DNA of 64,000 nt from Nitrospira japonica (GTDB lineage: Bacteria; Nitrospirota; Thermodesulfovibrionia; UBA6902), in the NCBI GenBank assembly GCA_020723105.1, contig DYJL01000014.1, forward strand, positions 1 to 64,000, in the 5' to 3' direction. The translations under genes and the position numbers were made by a program. The notes beneath the pieces were generated by a model. It was not told the DNA's origin, did not search any database, and saw only the letters and a program-made list of their open reading frames with translations. Below, in pieces: positions 38,807-47,299 of the stretch; positions within the stretch are counted from its first letter, which is position 1, and every line of letters begins with the position of its first letter.

Positions 38807-39752
38807 GGGTACGGATAAGCCGGAGAGAAAGTCTTTTCTGATTTCAGACCAGACAGGCGGAGTGGCGCTTGTACTTGTTATCTGGGTTGTAGTGGTGCTT
38901 GTAGCTATCGTTGGAGAATTCTCATATTCCATGAGGACCGAGATTAATATTACAAGGAATTTCAAGGAAGAGGAGGAGGCATACCAACTGGCTCTGGCAG
39001 GCCTTGAGCAGGCCAAGGCTGAAATTCTTAATGTCAAAGACCTGTCCAGGATGTATGTTGATGATAACGGCGTTTTGATATTTGATCCGGAGGAAGAGTC
39101 GCCTCAAAGGAAAGGGGAACTGGGTAACGGAAGTTTCCAATATACCATAGCCAATGAAGACGGCAGGTTGAATCTTAATACTGCCACGATAGAGCAATTA
39201 AGGAATATTTTTGTGATCGCAGGGGTTGAAAGCAAAGAGATTGATGCAATCGTTGATTCCATTTTTGACTGGAGAGATGCGGATGACCTCCATATGCTAA
39301 ATGGCGCAGAAGATGATTATTACCAGTCTCTGGACCGGCCGTATAACTGCAAGGACGGCCCGTTTTATATGCCTGAAGAACTGCTGCTTGTCAAAGGCAT
39401 GACCTCCGGGATTTTTTATGGTTCCCTGACAGATGCCAAAGAAAAGGTGCCTGACGGTGTTGGGAAATATTTCACTGTTTATGGTTCCGGCGTGATAAAT
39501 AAAAATACTGCTCCAGAGGTTGTTCTCGAGGCTGTTTTTGGGCCTGACATGGCAGCTAATATAATTTCACAAAGGGCCTCAGGGCAGATAACCGGTTCAT
39601 CGGATCATGGTAAAATTGATTCGGAATTCTTTAATATCATATCAACCGGCTCAAATGCAGACGGCAGGATTAAAAGGTCGGTCAGGGCCATAGTGAGAAA
39701 AGAAGACGACACACTGGAGATTGTTTACTGGAATGACAACATTATTGAATAA
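38772..39752 (+). CDS. gspK: minor pseudopilin GspK
   Basis: The large pseudopilin has a leader ending at QTGGVALVLVIWVVVV and an alpha-helical insertion typical of GspK (LNLNTATIEQLRNIF, DWRDADDLHMLNGAEDDYY, which includes helix-hairpin-helix-like segments). It lacks the Glu5 of other pseudopilins, as GspK does. Several ATGs occur at the start (38760, 38772, 38778, 38781), so the exact one is uncertain. It overlaps the end of gspJ. Confidence 0.92.
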   Translation: MKMMMNYHRKPEGTDKPERKSFLISDQTGGVALVLVIWVVVVLVAIVGEFSYSMRTEINITRNFKEEEEAYQLALAGLEQAKAEILNVKDLSRMYVDDNGVLIFDPEEESPQRKGELGNGSFQYTIANEDGRLNLNTATIEQLRNIFVIAGVESKEIDAIVDSIFDWRDADDLHMLNGAEDDYYQSLDRPYNCKDGPFYMPEELLLVKGMTSGIFYGSLTDAKEKVPDGVGKYFTVYGSGVINKNTAPEVVLEAVFGPDMAANIISQRASGQITGSSDHGKIDSEFFNIISTGSNADGRIKRSVRAIVRKEDDTLEIVYWNDNIIE

Positions 39753-41370
39753 AATATCCGGAACCTTTCTGGGCATGGAGTTCAGAGAAGACACCCTAAT
39801 TGTATCGTGCCTGAGAAATAATATATCAGGTATGAGTCTGCTTTCAGCGTCTACTTTTCCTCTGAAGAACGATGACAGCGTCCTTGCAGAAATCCGGGAA
39901 TACATTAACCGGCAGGGTGCAGTCGCAGACAAAGTTTTTGTAAGCATACCTGATAAATGGGCCTTTATTAAATTTACCGAGATCCCATCAGTAAAGGGCA
40001 AGAGCCGGGAGAACCTTGCAAACCTGATGCAGTTTGAAATAGAACGTCATATACCGTTTAATCTTGAAGAAGTGTCCTATGATTTTCTGGTGGTTGCTGA
40101 AAAGGATGCGTCTTGTTCTGTTGTGTTTACTGCTGTAAGCAAAGAAAAGATGGCTTATATAACAGATTATCTTGAGAAACTGTCTCTGCGCCCTGGCGCA
40201 GTCGTTCCTGCAACATTTGCAGTCTTAAGTACAGTTGAATTAAGCGGGGTTCCAGCGGGTGGTTTTCTGGAGCTGGTCGGAATGGTCCGCAGGTCCAGAG
40301 TCATTGGGGGAAAAGGGGAAGCGAACATATGCCTGTACTTTGACAGGCAGCATGTAAGTTTATCTGTAATAAAAGACGGCCTTTTTATATATCAAAGATC
40401 TTTTGTCTTTCAAACAGCCCAGCCTCTGGAAATATCAGACAGTATTTCCCAGTACCTGACGGAGCTGCAGGACCGGCTTCAGATAGAGCAGTTTAATACA
40501 TTAATACTGGCCGGAGAGTTAGCTTCTATTGCTGATGTTATAAAGGAACTAAAAGACAGACTTGGCGTAAATGTCATATCACTGGATCAGGTTTCAGATT
40601 TCTCAAAGAAAATTAAGAGGACCGAAATTAACACACTTGCATCTTCTGTAGGCGCATGTTTTGCGGGACTTGAACTGTCAACATATTCAGTAAATCTGCT
40701 GCCGCACAAGAAAGAATTTGAAACGGGAAGGTTGATTCCATTGAGCACCAGAATAATTCTTGCATTGATACTGCTTCTTATAGCTGGGATTTTTACGACC
40801 GAAACGATTAAGAGAAAAAAATACCTGACAAATGTTTATGCGGAACTGAAGAAGAATGAGCCTATGCTGGCTGCAACTGAAAAGCTTTCTTCCGATGTCC
40901 GGGAGCTGAAGAAACAGATTGAATTGTTGCATGAGTTAAAAAGTAATGAAACGACACTCGAGATGCTCGCAGAACTTTCTGGTTTGCTGCCGGGCGAGGC
41001 CTGGATAACAAACCTCGAATATAAATCTTTTGATATAAAGGATGAAGACAAAGGGGCCGGGACCTTGACCATTAGCGGATATGCAGCATCTTCTTCTGCG
41101 CTCATACCGGTCTTGGAAGATTCTCCCTGTTTTGAGAAAGTTGCGTTTGTAGGCCCTGTAAAGAAAACTGGTGACAAAGAACAATTCAGATTGAGTGCAG
41201 TTGTTATGCCGGTAAAAAAAGAGGAAGTGCCTGAGGACGAAGATACCAAAGCTGAAGATGAATCGAAGGCCGGAGGGGTGGAGAAGAAAAGTGGAGTCAA
41301 GGTGAAGAGCGAAACGCCGGCTGGTGATAAGAAAATGAAAAAGTCAAAGAGCGTGGATGTGAAGAAGTGA
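39733..41370 (+). CDS. gspL: type II secretion protein GspL (PilM/PilN-like fusion)
   Basis: The N-terminal actin-like PilM domain (about 1-320; FLGMEFRED, VFVSIPDKW, QFEIERHIPF) binds GspE. One membrane helix follows (STRIILALILLLIAGIF), then a coiled coil and a PilN/GspL periplasmic domain. The C-terminal 50 residues are Lys/Glu-rich low-complexity sequence, an unusual extension. The ATG at 39733 overlaps gspK by 20 bp. Confidence 0.9.
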   Translation: MTTLLNKISGTFLGMEFREDTLIVSCLRNNISGMSLLSASTFPLKNDDSVLAEIREYINRQGAVADKVFVSIPDKWAFIKFTEIPSVKGKSRENLANLMQFEIERHIPFNLEEVSYDFLVVAEKDASCSVVFTAVSKEKMAYITDYLEKLSLRPGAVVPATFAVLSTVELSGVPAGGFLELVGMVRRSRVIGGKGEANICLYFDRQHVSLSVIKDGLFIYQRSFVFQTAQPLEISDSISQYLTELQDRLQIEQFNTLILAGELASIADVIKELKDRLGVNVISLDQVSDFSKKIKRTEINTLASSVGACFAGLELSTYSVNLLPHKKEFETGRLIPLSTRIILALILLLIAGIFTTETIKRKKYLTNVYAELKKNEPMLAATEKLSSDVRELKKQIELLHELKSNETTLEMLAELSGLLPGEAWITNLEYKSFDIKDEDKGAGTLTISGYAASSSALIPVLEDSPCFEKVAFVGPVKKTGDKEQFRLSAVVMPVKKEEVPEDEDTKAEDESKAGGVEKKSGVKVKSETPAGDKKMKKSKSVDVKK

Positions 41371-41379
41371 GGGTGTCAT

Positions 41380-41994
41380 ATGAAACTGCCATTTAAAATT
41401 AATGAGAGAGAAAAAAAATTTCTTGCTATCGGAGGAATTGTCGTTTGCGCTATTGTCCTGTTTTATGCTTATTCATGGTACAGCAATTCCAGAAAACATG
41501 CTGAAGAATTTTCAGATGCCAAACGCATCATGCTTGAAAAGCAGTTAAACAGGATATCAGAGAAAGATATGCTTGAGAAACAACTCAGGGAGCTTAAGCA
41601 GGAACTCGAAAACCAGGAGAAGGTGGTTTTGCAGGGGGCTACGCCGCCCATTGCGGCTGCAGCGCTTTCAAAAATTCTCAGAGACGCAGCTTCTGCGGTG
41701 GGTTTAAATATAGCGATGGAAAGAACTCTGAATCCTTATGATGTGCATTACTATCTTGCGGTTCCTGTGGAGATAGGGTTTACCTCAACTACCGGAAAAC
41801 TTAAAGAACTTCTGTACCGGTTGAGAATTTCTCCCTTTATGGTTACTGTCTCCGAGATCAAGATAAGGGTTGTAAATGTCGGCAATCCCGTAGATGTCTA
41901 TACGAGTTTAATCGTGACAGGCTTTATCAAAAAAACTGCAGACCCTGAAAAAGAAAACAAAGAAGCTGACAAAGAGGGCCGGAATGAGACGTAA
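41380..41994 (+). CDS. gspM: type II secretion protein GspM (PilO-like)
   Basis: The 204-residue protein has one N-terminal membrane helix (FLAIGGIVVCAIVLFYAY), a coiled coil (60-90) and a ferredoxin-like periplasmic domain (LSKILRDAASAVGLNI). It pairs with GspL at the inner membrane. It overlaps the last gene of the operon by 11 bp. Confidence 0.87.
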   Translation: MKLPFKINEREKKFLAIGGIVVCAIVLFYAYSWYSNSRKHAEEFSDAKRIMLEKQLNRISEKDMLEKQLRELKQELENQEKVVLQGATPPIAAAALSKILRDAASAVGLNIAMERTLNPYDVHYYLAVPVEIGFTSTTGKLKELLYRLRISPFMVTVSEIKIRVVNVGNPVDVYTSLIVTGFIKKTADPEKENKEADKEGRNET

Positions 41995-42640
41995 TTATTT
42001 TCTCATAAATCTCATATTGCTTATAATTGTCGGCTTGCTTGGCGTCAGATTCTACAGGGTATATACGCATAAATTAAATATTCCTGCGGGCCCGGAGGCA
42101 AAACAGATTCAGAAGGAAACAGCTCCGGTTAAAGGCGAAGAAGAAATTCTTTCAGCCTCGTCTTTTGAGATAATAGTAAACAAGGATCTTTTCAGGCCGG
42201 CCAGGTCGCCCTTTAAAGAAGACGTAGCACAACCGTCCCTGCCTAAAATTCCACCGAGACTTTTTGGAACGGTTATTCTTGGCAATGAAAAGACAGCGAT
42301 TCTCGAAGACCCTAATACAAAGTCAACACGCATATATCGTATAAATGATTCGATAGGGGGTTATGTTGTATCAGATATACGGGAAGATAAAGTTATTCTT
42401 TTGTGGAATGGTGAGAAGTCAGAGGTAAGGCTGAGGGATGAGAAGAAAGGCTTGCCACCGGTCAAACCGATGATGGTGCAACAGCCGCAGCAGCAAGCGC
42501 CGCAACAGCCGCAATCTCAACCGCAACAACCACAGATTCAACCTCAGGTTCCGCAGCAACCAGCTCCAAGACCGGTGCCTCCGCAAAGGCCTGTGCCTCA
42601 GAGGCCGGTTCCGCAGCGACCGGTCCCGCCTGCAAATTGA
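41984..42640 (+). CDS. gspC: type II secretion protein GspC, HR domain, with Pro/Gln-rich tail
   Basis: One membrane helix (6-22) is followed by an HR domain (about 58-150; NKDLFRPARSPF, PPRLFGTVILGNEKTAILED), which contacts the secretin. No PDZ domain follows; instead the last 70 residues are Pro/Gln repeats including the tetrapeptide-like unit RPVPQ. GspC stands at the end of this operon rather than at its start. It closes the 11-gene order D-E-F-G-H-I-J-K-L-M-C. No GspN or prepilin peptidase GspO is present. Confidence 0.82.
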   Translation: MRRNYFLINLILLIIVGLLGVRFYRVYTHKLNIPAGPEAKQIQKETAPVKGEEEILSASSFEIIVNKDLFRPARSPFKEDVAQPSLPKIPPRLFGTVILGNEKTAILEDPNTKSTRIYRINDSIGGYVVSDIREDKVILLWNGEKSEVRLRDEKKGLPPVKPMMVQQPQQQAPQQPQSQPQQPQIQPQVPQQPAPRPVPPQRPVPQRPVPQRPVPPAN

Positions 42641-42670
42641 TCCAATATTCATAAACTCTGCTCCAATAAA

Positions 42671-42709
42671 AAGGGATTAGGGGATAGGGAGTAGGGGGGT
42701 AGGGAAAAG
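42671..42709 (+). repeat. dispersed G-rich repeat, partial copy C
   Basis: A run of GGGATTAGGGG, ATAGGG and GTAGGGGGG units matches the G-rich part of the repeats at 29866 and 50724 but lacks the TTTAAGC half. It lies in the 221-bp gap between the convergent gspC and ntrX, where I see nothing else. Confidence 0.55.
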
Positions 42710-42861
42710 AAATAAAAGAAACTGCTTGAAGCAAAAATGAAATATGTAGTTTGTCGATTATGGAAATTCTGAAAGAGGCTGCCATGTCTGCTGAAAAATT
42801 TTAAATATCCATCCTTGCTCCAACTTTATGAATGATAAAGCAGGTTAGTGGCATGTAGCTG

Positions 42862-44214
42862 TTAAGACGTTTCTATGCCCAGGGACTTCATTTTCCTGTG
42901 GAGGTTGCTTCTTTCGATTTCAAGGTCTTCGGCTGTCTTTGAGATGTTCCAGTTATTTTCCTGAAGTTTTTTGTGAATAAAATCTTTTTCAAACTGATCG
43001 CGGGCTTCTCGTAATGTTTTGAAGGAGGAATAGTCGGTTTTAATCCCTCTGAAAGAAGGAATTTCTTTTATATCAATGAGGTCCGATGGATTCATGATTA
43101 CAAAACGTTCAATGGTGTTTTTCAGTTCTCTTACATTGCCAGGCCAGTCATAACTTATCAGAGCTTCCAGCGTGGCCTTACTTATTTTCTTGGGTTTCTG
43201 CCCGTATTGCTGTGCAAAGATGTTCAGGAAATATTCGACAAGAAGCGGGATGTCGTCCTTTCTTTCCCTGAGAGGAGGGACGTGGATGGGAATGACGTTT
43301 AAACGGAAATATAGATCTTCCCGGAAATTGACGTTCTTTATCTCATCTTCAAGGTCCTTGTTTGTGGCGGCAATTATCCTTACGTCAACTTTTATCTTCT
43401 TGCTTCCACCGACTCTCTGGAATTCCTGTGTTTCAAGAACCCGAAGCAGCTTGGCCTGTGTGGCGAGAGACATGTCCCCGATTTCATCGAGGAAAAGAGT
43501 GCCTTCGTCTGCGAGTTCGAACTTGCCTTTTTTGGATTCAAAGGCCCCTGTGAAAGAGCCTTTTTCATGACCGAACAGTTCGCTTTCAATAAGTTCATGA
43601 GGGATGGCTGCGCAGTTTACTTCAATAAAGTTTTTGCCCTTTCTGTCGCTTGCATTATGCAAGGCCCGGGCAACGAGCTCTTTGCCGGTTCCGCTTTCAC
43701 CAAATATGATGACCCGGCCCTGAGAGCTTGCTGCTTTTTGAATCTTGTCCTTTAAAGATATAATCCCGGAGTTGTTCCCTATGATTTCCCATTGCTGTGA
43801 AATGGTGGTTTTTAATGCGATGTTTTCTTTCTCGAGGTACTGTTTTTCAAGAGCCCTTCTGATAAGAATTGTAACCTTCTCAAGAGACAGAGGTTTTTCC
43901 ATGAAGTCATAGGCGCCGAGTTTGATCGCATGAACAGCCGTATCTATAGCGCTGTGTCCGGAGATCATGATTACACAGGCCTCGCTGTTTTTTTCTTTTA
44001 TGCTTTTGAGCGTTTCAATGCCATCCATGCCCGGCATCCAGACGTCCATCAGGACTACGTCGGGATGGGATTCGTTGAAATAAGCCAGGGCCTTTTCCCC
44101 TGATGATGCAGTGATAACTTCATGGCCTTCATCTTCCAGAATGCCGCTCAGGGTCTCACGGATACTGTCTTCGTCATCAACAATGAGAATTTTGGCTTTT
44201 GCAGATTTTGCCAT
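42862..44214 (-). CDS. ntrX: NtrX-type sigma-54-dependent response regulator
   Basis: The 450-residue protein has a receiver domain (phospho-acceptor Asp in VVLMDVWMPGMDG), an AAA+ domain (GESGTGKE; GSFTGA loop) and a Fis-type helix-turn-helix ending NLHRKMKSLGI, the NtrX style. Its partner NtrY lies upstream on the same strand but 424 bp away, an interval holding a MITE and possible IS debris. The pair senses nitrogen or redox status in other bacteria; its role here is unknown. Confidence 0.88.
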   Translation of the reverse strand: MAKSAKAKILIVDDEDSIRETLSGILEDEGHEVITASSGEKALAYFNESHPDVVLMDVWMPGMDGIETLKSIKEKNSEACVIMISGHSAIDTAVHAIKLGAYDFMEKPLSLEKVTILIRRALEKQYLEKENIALKTTISQQWEIIGNNSGIISLKDKIQKAASSQGRVIIFGESGTGKELVARALHNASDRKGKNFIEVNCAAIPHELIESELFGHEKGSFTGAFESKKGKFELADEGTLFLDEIGDMSLATQAKLLRVLETQEFQRVGGSKKIKVDVRIIAATNKDLEDEIKNVNFREDLYFRLNVIPIHVPPLRERKDDIPLLVEYFLNIFAQQYGQKPKKISKATLEALISYDWPGNVRELKNTIERFVIMNPSDLIDIKEIPSFRGIKTDYSSFKTLREARDQFEKDFIHKKLQENNWNISKTAEDLEIERSNLHRKMKSLGIETS

Positions 44215-44226
44215 TTGTTATTTAGC

Positions 44227-44365
44227 AGTCTGCTGAAAAAGTCTGTAATTGTCATTGCGAGGAGCGTATTTTGCGACGAAGCAATCTCAAACTTATTGAT
44301 TTATAAAGAAGTGAGTTTGCTTCGCTTCGCTCGCAAAGACAGCTAAAATACTTTTTCAGCAACCT
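44227..44365 (+). mobile_element. MITE of the AGGYTGCTGAAAAAGT family, copy 1
   Basis: The ends TGCTGAAAAAGT (44231 on) and CTTTTTCAGCA (44351-44361) are inverted repeats that extend inward through TGTCATTGCGAG and its complement. It is the same element as 50548-50713 in the opposite orientation, about 27 bp shorter through an internal deletion. It separates ntrY from ntrX. No coding capacity and no certain target duplication. Confidence 0.78.
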
Positions 44366-44490
44366 ATTAGAACTCCTGATTATAGAATTATTCAATTTTC
44401 AATTATACATTATAACGATTTTTCTTGACAGCAACTATACAGATTCGGTAGCGTAAAATCTTCTGTGTAAATTGAATAGAAAAGAGAAAG

Positions 44491-44615
44491 GGTGTATTCT
44501 CCATAAGTTTCGACCAAAAACTTCAAAGGAGGAATACACCAATGTTTTTAAGGAAAAGGCTGTAAAACACAATCTAAAACATGTGCTTGATGTTGCTGCA
44601 GTTCAAACAACATGA
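44491..44615 (+). mobile_element. possible insertion-sequence remnant
   Basis: GGTGTATTC (44491-44499) and its complement in GGAGGAATACACC (44528-44540) form a long imperfect hairpin that includes an AGGAGGA ribosome-site-like word. A short open frame across 44505-44612 reads KEEYTNVFKEKAVK, reminiscent of the start of IS3-type OrfA proteins, then stops at 44613-44615. No transposase body remains. Weak; it could be only intergenic sequence. Confidence 0.3.
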
Positions 44616-44638
44616 TAACCTGTGAAAAAAACGGGCCC

Positions 44639-46693
44639 TTACTTTTGCCTTATCGGCAGTTCAATAATAAATCGTGTGCCACGTGGCTGATGGTCCTGTA
44701 CCCTTATATATCCTCTGTGTTTTGAAATTATACTGTTGACGATAGCGAGGCCCAGTCCTGTGCCTTCTTTTTTTGTCGAGAAATACGGGAAAAATAGTTT
44801 GTCCTTGTCTTCTTCATTTATGCCTGTTCCTTCATCTATTATTTCTATGCGTATGATATCAAGGGCCGGGTTATGGTATGTATTCAGCCAGATCTTTCTG
44901 GTCTGTGCCTGAAGGGCATTATCTATAAGATTTATCAGGGCCATTTTTATCTGTTTTTTGTCAATTTCAATTTCAGGGATTTCTCCGTTTGATGTGGTGA
45001 TAATTTCAAGGTCTTTATGGTTGCTGTAAAGTTCAACGACTTCGTCAATTACTGATTTTATATCAGAGGGCTCAAGACTTATTTTGGGCATCTTGCCGAA
45101 TCTCGAAAATTCGTCAACAAGAGACCTGAGGCTGTTGACTTCCGAGACGATAGTCTTTGTGGACCTGTTCAGTACATCTTCAAAGTCATCGGCTTTCTCA
45201 TTCCATTTTTTCTGGAGCCTCTCCGCAGAGAGCCTGATGGGCGTAAGAGGATTCTTAATCTCATGGGCAATCCTCTTAGCGACTTCCTGCCAGGCCAGGG
45301 CGCGCTGCGCCATAATAATCTCTGTCAGATTATCAAAGACGGCAAGGGTGCCGACAAAATTATTTCCGGAGTCCTGAATGGTTGTCATGTACACTCTTAA
45401 ATCCAGTGGCCTGCCATTGATATAGATATGGATTTCCTTTTCAACTGCGCCATAGCCCTTTTCACTGAGATGTTTAACCATTAAACTTACTTCTTCGGAT
45501 TTAATTATGCCCAGTAATTCCCGGTAGCTTCTTCCTTCCATGCTGCTGCGCTCTATGTTCAGCATGGCACATGCTGCATTGTTGAGGGTTATTATCCTGC
45601 CGGGGCGGTCGAAGAATATGACCCCGGTATTTATGCTTTCAAGAATCGTTTCCATGCTCAATCTCCTGCGGTCTGATTCACGATAAGCATTTTCAAGGGA
45701 CCGTTTTCCATCCTGCAGGTCGTCAAGCATTTTATTAAACGAATTTATCAGCAGGCCGATTTCATCATCCCTTTTAAGCGCAATCCTGAAATCGAGATTG
45801 CCGTGCGCAACGGTCTTTGTCGCTTCAGCGAGGAACTGAATAGGCACTGTAATGCCTTTTGCTATACGGAAAGAGACCCAGAGCGCCAGAAAGATAATAA
45901 GAAGGGTTGCTGTGGTAAGAAGAAGAAAATATAAAAATCTTATAGGATTCTGCTGGTTCTGGACCTGAACATATTCTTTAAAGGCCTGCTGGATGGATTC
46001 CATTTTTGATACAAGGTCTCTTGTGATGATGGTTTCAATCACGACGACTCCCGTGATTTTCCCGCCTACCGTAACAGGGGAGGCGGCCCTGATTATATCG
46101 CCTTTTTCCGTTACTGCTATGTCTGTGCCGGTAAGGCCCTCGAAGGCGTCTTTAACTAATCTTGAACCGTCAGGTTTATTTTTGAAGTGACTTCTGAAAA
46201 TCCCTTGGTCCTGCAGGTGCAGGACCTGATTCTGGGGGGGTGGATTTGCTGCAAGAAGCCTTGCATAATTTTCTGCAAACTGCCTCTCTCTGGCATACAG
46301 GGTCTTTGCTATGTCCATTGAATCATACACAGGCTTTTGCACTTCAAGAGAGAACCAGGCATCAATGGAATTGTTTATTAACTGATTTGAAAGGATAAAG
46401 AGCAGGATGGACGGTATGAGAACGAGTCCGAGGAAAGAGGCCACGAGCCGGGTCCTGAATTTTGAACCGAGGGCTTTTCTTTTTTTCTCCGTATAAATGT
46501 TGATAAGGTTTTTGCCTACAAAAAAAATCAGGAGCAGGAGGTAGAGAATCAGATTCACAATAATAAAGATGAAGCCAATCCTTATCATCAGGGAGCCGTG
46601 TTCTATTCCGAGATAATTCATTATTGCTCCGGTAATGATTATGGCGACGATGCTGATGATAAAAAGGCCGAGGAGTATCTTCAGGTTTTTCAT
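44639..46693 (-). CDS. ntrY: NtrY-type membrane sensor histidine kinase
   Basis: The 684-residue kinase has three to four N-terminal membrane segments, a periplasmic sensor loop (about 115-250), HAMP (about 275-330), PAS (345-455), a histidine box (AKRIAHEIKNPLTPIRLSAERLQ, His in AHEIKNP; this string is the NtrY signature) and a C-terminal ATPase domain (GTGLGLAIV). It overlaps the DUF4390 gene by 4 bp and precedes ntrX. Confidence 0.92.
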   Translation of the reverse strand: MKNLKILLGLFIISIVAIIITGAIMNYLGIEHGSLMIRIGFIFIIVNLILYLLLLIFFVGKNLINIYTEKKRKALGSKFRTRLVASFLGLVLIPSILLFILSNQLINNSIDAWFSLEVQKPVYDSMDIAKTLYARERQFAENYARLLAANPPPQNQVLHLQDQGIFRSHFKNKPDGSRLVKDAFEGLTGTDIAVTEKGDIIRAASPVTVGGKITGVVVIETIITRDLVSKMESIQQAFKEYVQVQNQQNPIRFLYFLLLTTATLLIIFLALWVSFRIAKGITVPIQFLAEATKTVAHGNLDFRIALKRDDEIGLLINSFNKMLDDLQDGKRSLENAYRESDRRRLSMETILESINTGVIFFDRPGRIITLNNAACAMLNIERSSMEGRSYRELLGIIKSEEVSLMVKHLSEKGYGAVEKEIHIYINGRPLDLRVYMTTIQDSGNNFVGTLAVFDNLTEIIMAQRALAWQEVAKRIAHEIKNPLTPIRLSAERLQKKWNEKADDFEDVLNRSTKTIVSEVNSLRSLVDEFSRFGKMPKISLEPSDIKSVIDEVVELYSNHKDLEIITTSNGEIPEIEIDKKQIKMALINLIDNALQAQTRKIWLNTYHNPALDIIRIEIIDEGTGINEEDKDKLFFPYFSTKKEGTGLGLAIVNSIISKHRGYIRVQDHQPRGTRFIIELPIRQK

Positions 46694-47256
46694 TTGGCGG
46701 TACCGACAGCAAACGGCTGAGATTCTTTGGCCAGGCTCATTTCCACTTCAGGCAGCAGGTGCATCAACAGGCCTACAAGGGGCAGGCGTTCTCTGCTTTT
46801 TGATTCCACTATAACCCTGATATAGTAACGTCCCGGATCCAGTTCTTTAATGTTTGCAATGCTAAGAGGATCAACGGAGAAAATCCGGTTTTTCATTGTA
46901 TCGAAGTCTGTAAATTTGATATCAGTGCGCACCGTACCGTCCCGCGATGAAACCAGATAGTGGTTTCGGAGGTTATCATATTTGATGACATTCCTGATTT
47001 TTTTTGAAACCACGAATTCGTCAGGCCAGAAATTCCATAGCCGCATGAGTTCTATGGTGAAGATTATTTCTTTCCCTACGCCAGAATTAATTTTCTCATC
47101 AAGGCCGGCGATACTGGTAATAGATGTTTTTACAATAATGTTATTATCTATTATCTTTATATCAGGGTCTGTAATATACGGCGTTACGGCAAAAGCGGCA
47201 GAAGGCCCTAAAATCGTATACAAAGGTATAAGGAGAATGAACAGAAGGTTCTTCAT
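46690..47256 (-). CDS. DUF4390 family exported protein
   Basis: The 188-residue protein has a signal peptide (1-23, ending AAFA) and a single beta-rich domain (IVKTSITSIAGLDEKINSGVGKEIIFTIELMR; LDPGRYYIRVIVESK), matching DUF4390. By family context these proteins sit directly before ntrY and may modulate its periplasmic sensor (inference). The stop overlaps the ntrY start (ATGA). It is divergent from the GlrK-like kinase with 43 bp between. Confidence 0.82.
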   Translation of the reverse strand: MKNLLFILLIPLYTILGPSAAFAVTPYITDPDIKIIDNNIIVKTSITSIAGLDEKINSGVGKEIIFTIELMRLWNFWPDEFVVSKKIRNVIKYDNLRNHYLVSSRDGTVRTDIKFTDFDTMKNRIFSVDPLSIANIKELDPGRYYIRVIVESKSRERLPLVGLLMHLLPEVEMSLAKESQPFAVGTAK

Positions 47257-47299
47257 TTTGGCCCTGGAAAAATATAAAAATTTATTTTGATTATAACAT

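Noticed and set aside
42419-42652. Arg/Leu-rich open frame on the minus strand
   Set aside because: Antisense shadow of the Pro/Gln repeat tail of gspC.
44425-44454. Plus-strand promoter with TTGACA for the IS-like remnant
   Set aside because: The -35 is perfect but no acceptable -10 lies at 16-18 bp.
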